Below are positions 32,613-32,672 of a stretch of DNA of 32,672 nucleotides, in pieces. Origin of the DNA: Planctomycetota bacterium (GTDB taxonomy: Bacteria > Planctomycetota > Phycisphaerae > Sedimentisphaerales > Anaerobacaceae); the NCBI GenBank assembly GCA_013349615.1, contig DUZJ01000038.1, forward strand, positions 1 through 32,672, read 5' to 3'. The stretch's first letter is position 1. Each line of letters starts with the position of its first letter. Position numbers and translations under genes: made by a program. The notes below the pieces were generated by a model. The model made no database searches. It was not told where the DNA came from and saw only the letters and a program-made list of their open reading frames with translations.

Positions 32613-32672
32613 AAGGTCATCTTACAGAGCGAGAGCTTATTGAATACCAGTTCAAGCTGGTCTCGGATAGCC
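32609..32672 (+). CDS. Probable anti-sigma factor (partial, C-terminus off the window)
   Basis: Only 21 codons are present: MKGHLTERELIEYQFKLVSD and onward. The pattern HLTERELIEYQ at the very start, immediately after an ECF sigma gene with ATGA overlap, is typical of zinc-finger (zf-HC2) anti-sigma factors, whose HxxxCxxC motif would lie just beyond the edge. The call rests on position and this short match. Confidence 0.6.
   Translation, partial: MKGHLTERELIEYQFKLVSDS

Overview
The window most likely comes from a Planctomycetota chromosome of the Phycisphaerae type, probably an environmental genome. This is an inference. Supporting features are a PEP-CTERM protein, a Tat-lipoprotein sulfatase, two ECF sigma operons, a DUF1559-like pseudopilin segment, LpxB (so an outer membrane with lipid A), several lipobox proteins, NIPSNAP, ThuA and DUF5060 families, and dispersed repeats of a kind I associate with this group. 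Base composition looks close to balanced, and several promoters match the ordinary sigma-70 consensus. No tRNA, rRNA or CRISPR was seen.

Layout. Positions 1-1940 (minus strand) hold a truncated SurA/parvulin-like lipoprotein and a PEP-CTERM protein behind a perfect consensus promoter and a leader of about 250 nt. Positions 2144-13913 (minus) form a long co-directional block read as tkt, pfk, mfd, a three-helix membrane protein, a double thioredoxin-fold protein, a beta-propeller lipoprotein and an aspartyl protease with a PDZ domain. Spacings are short and mfd overlaps the next gene by ATGA. Positions 14072-19517 (plus) carry a Coq7/ferritin-like protein, an ECF sigma factor with a small membrane partner, an iduronate-sulfatase-like enzyme, and three membrane proteins. 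A DMT exporter converges on them.

Positions 20490-25540 are rich in repeats. They hold a low-complexity element of GGGTTTG-like words, an unknown membrane-anchored protein, and an array of about 25 hairpins with a 40-41 bp period. The array ends exactly at the 3' tail of a REP-associated tyrosine transposase (RAYT, HUH/Y1 family), whose last codons are cut by an in-frame TAG. lpxB and a divergent inverted-repeat element follow. Positions 25540-31854 (plus) hold a NIPSNAP pseudogene with two in-frame TAA codons, a 1250-residue fusion of a serine hydrolase with two glycosidase-like barrels, and an isochorismatase-ThuA fusion. The window ends in a second ECF sigma factor and the start of its probable anti-sigma factor.

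The most notable signals are the RAYT with its hairpin array, and a palindromic element sitting in frame inside mfd with a related copy at the start of the DUF2752 gene. The large fusion enzymes and the structured leader of the PEP-CTERM gene come next. All functional assignments rest on motif recognition by eye; no database search was run.
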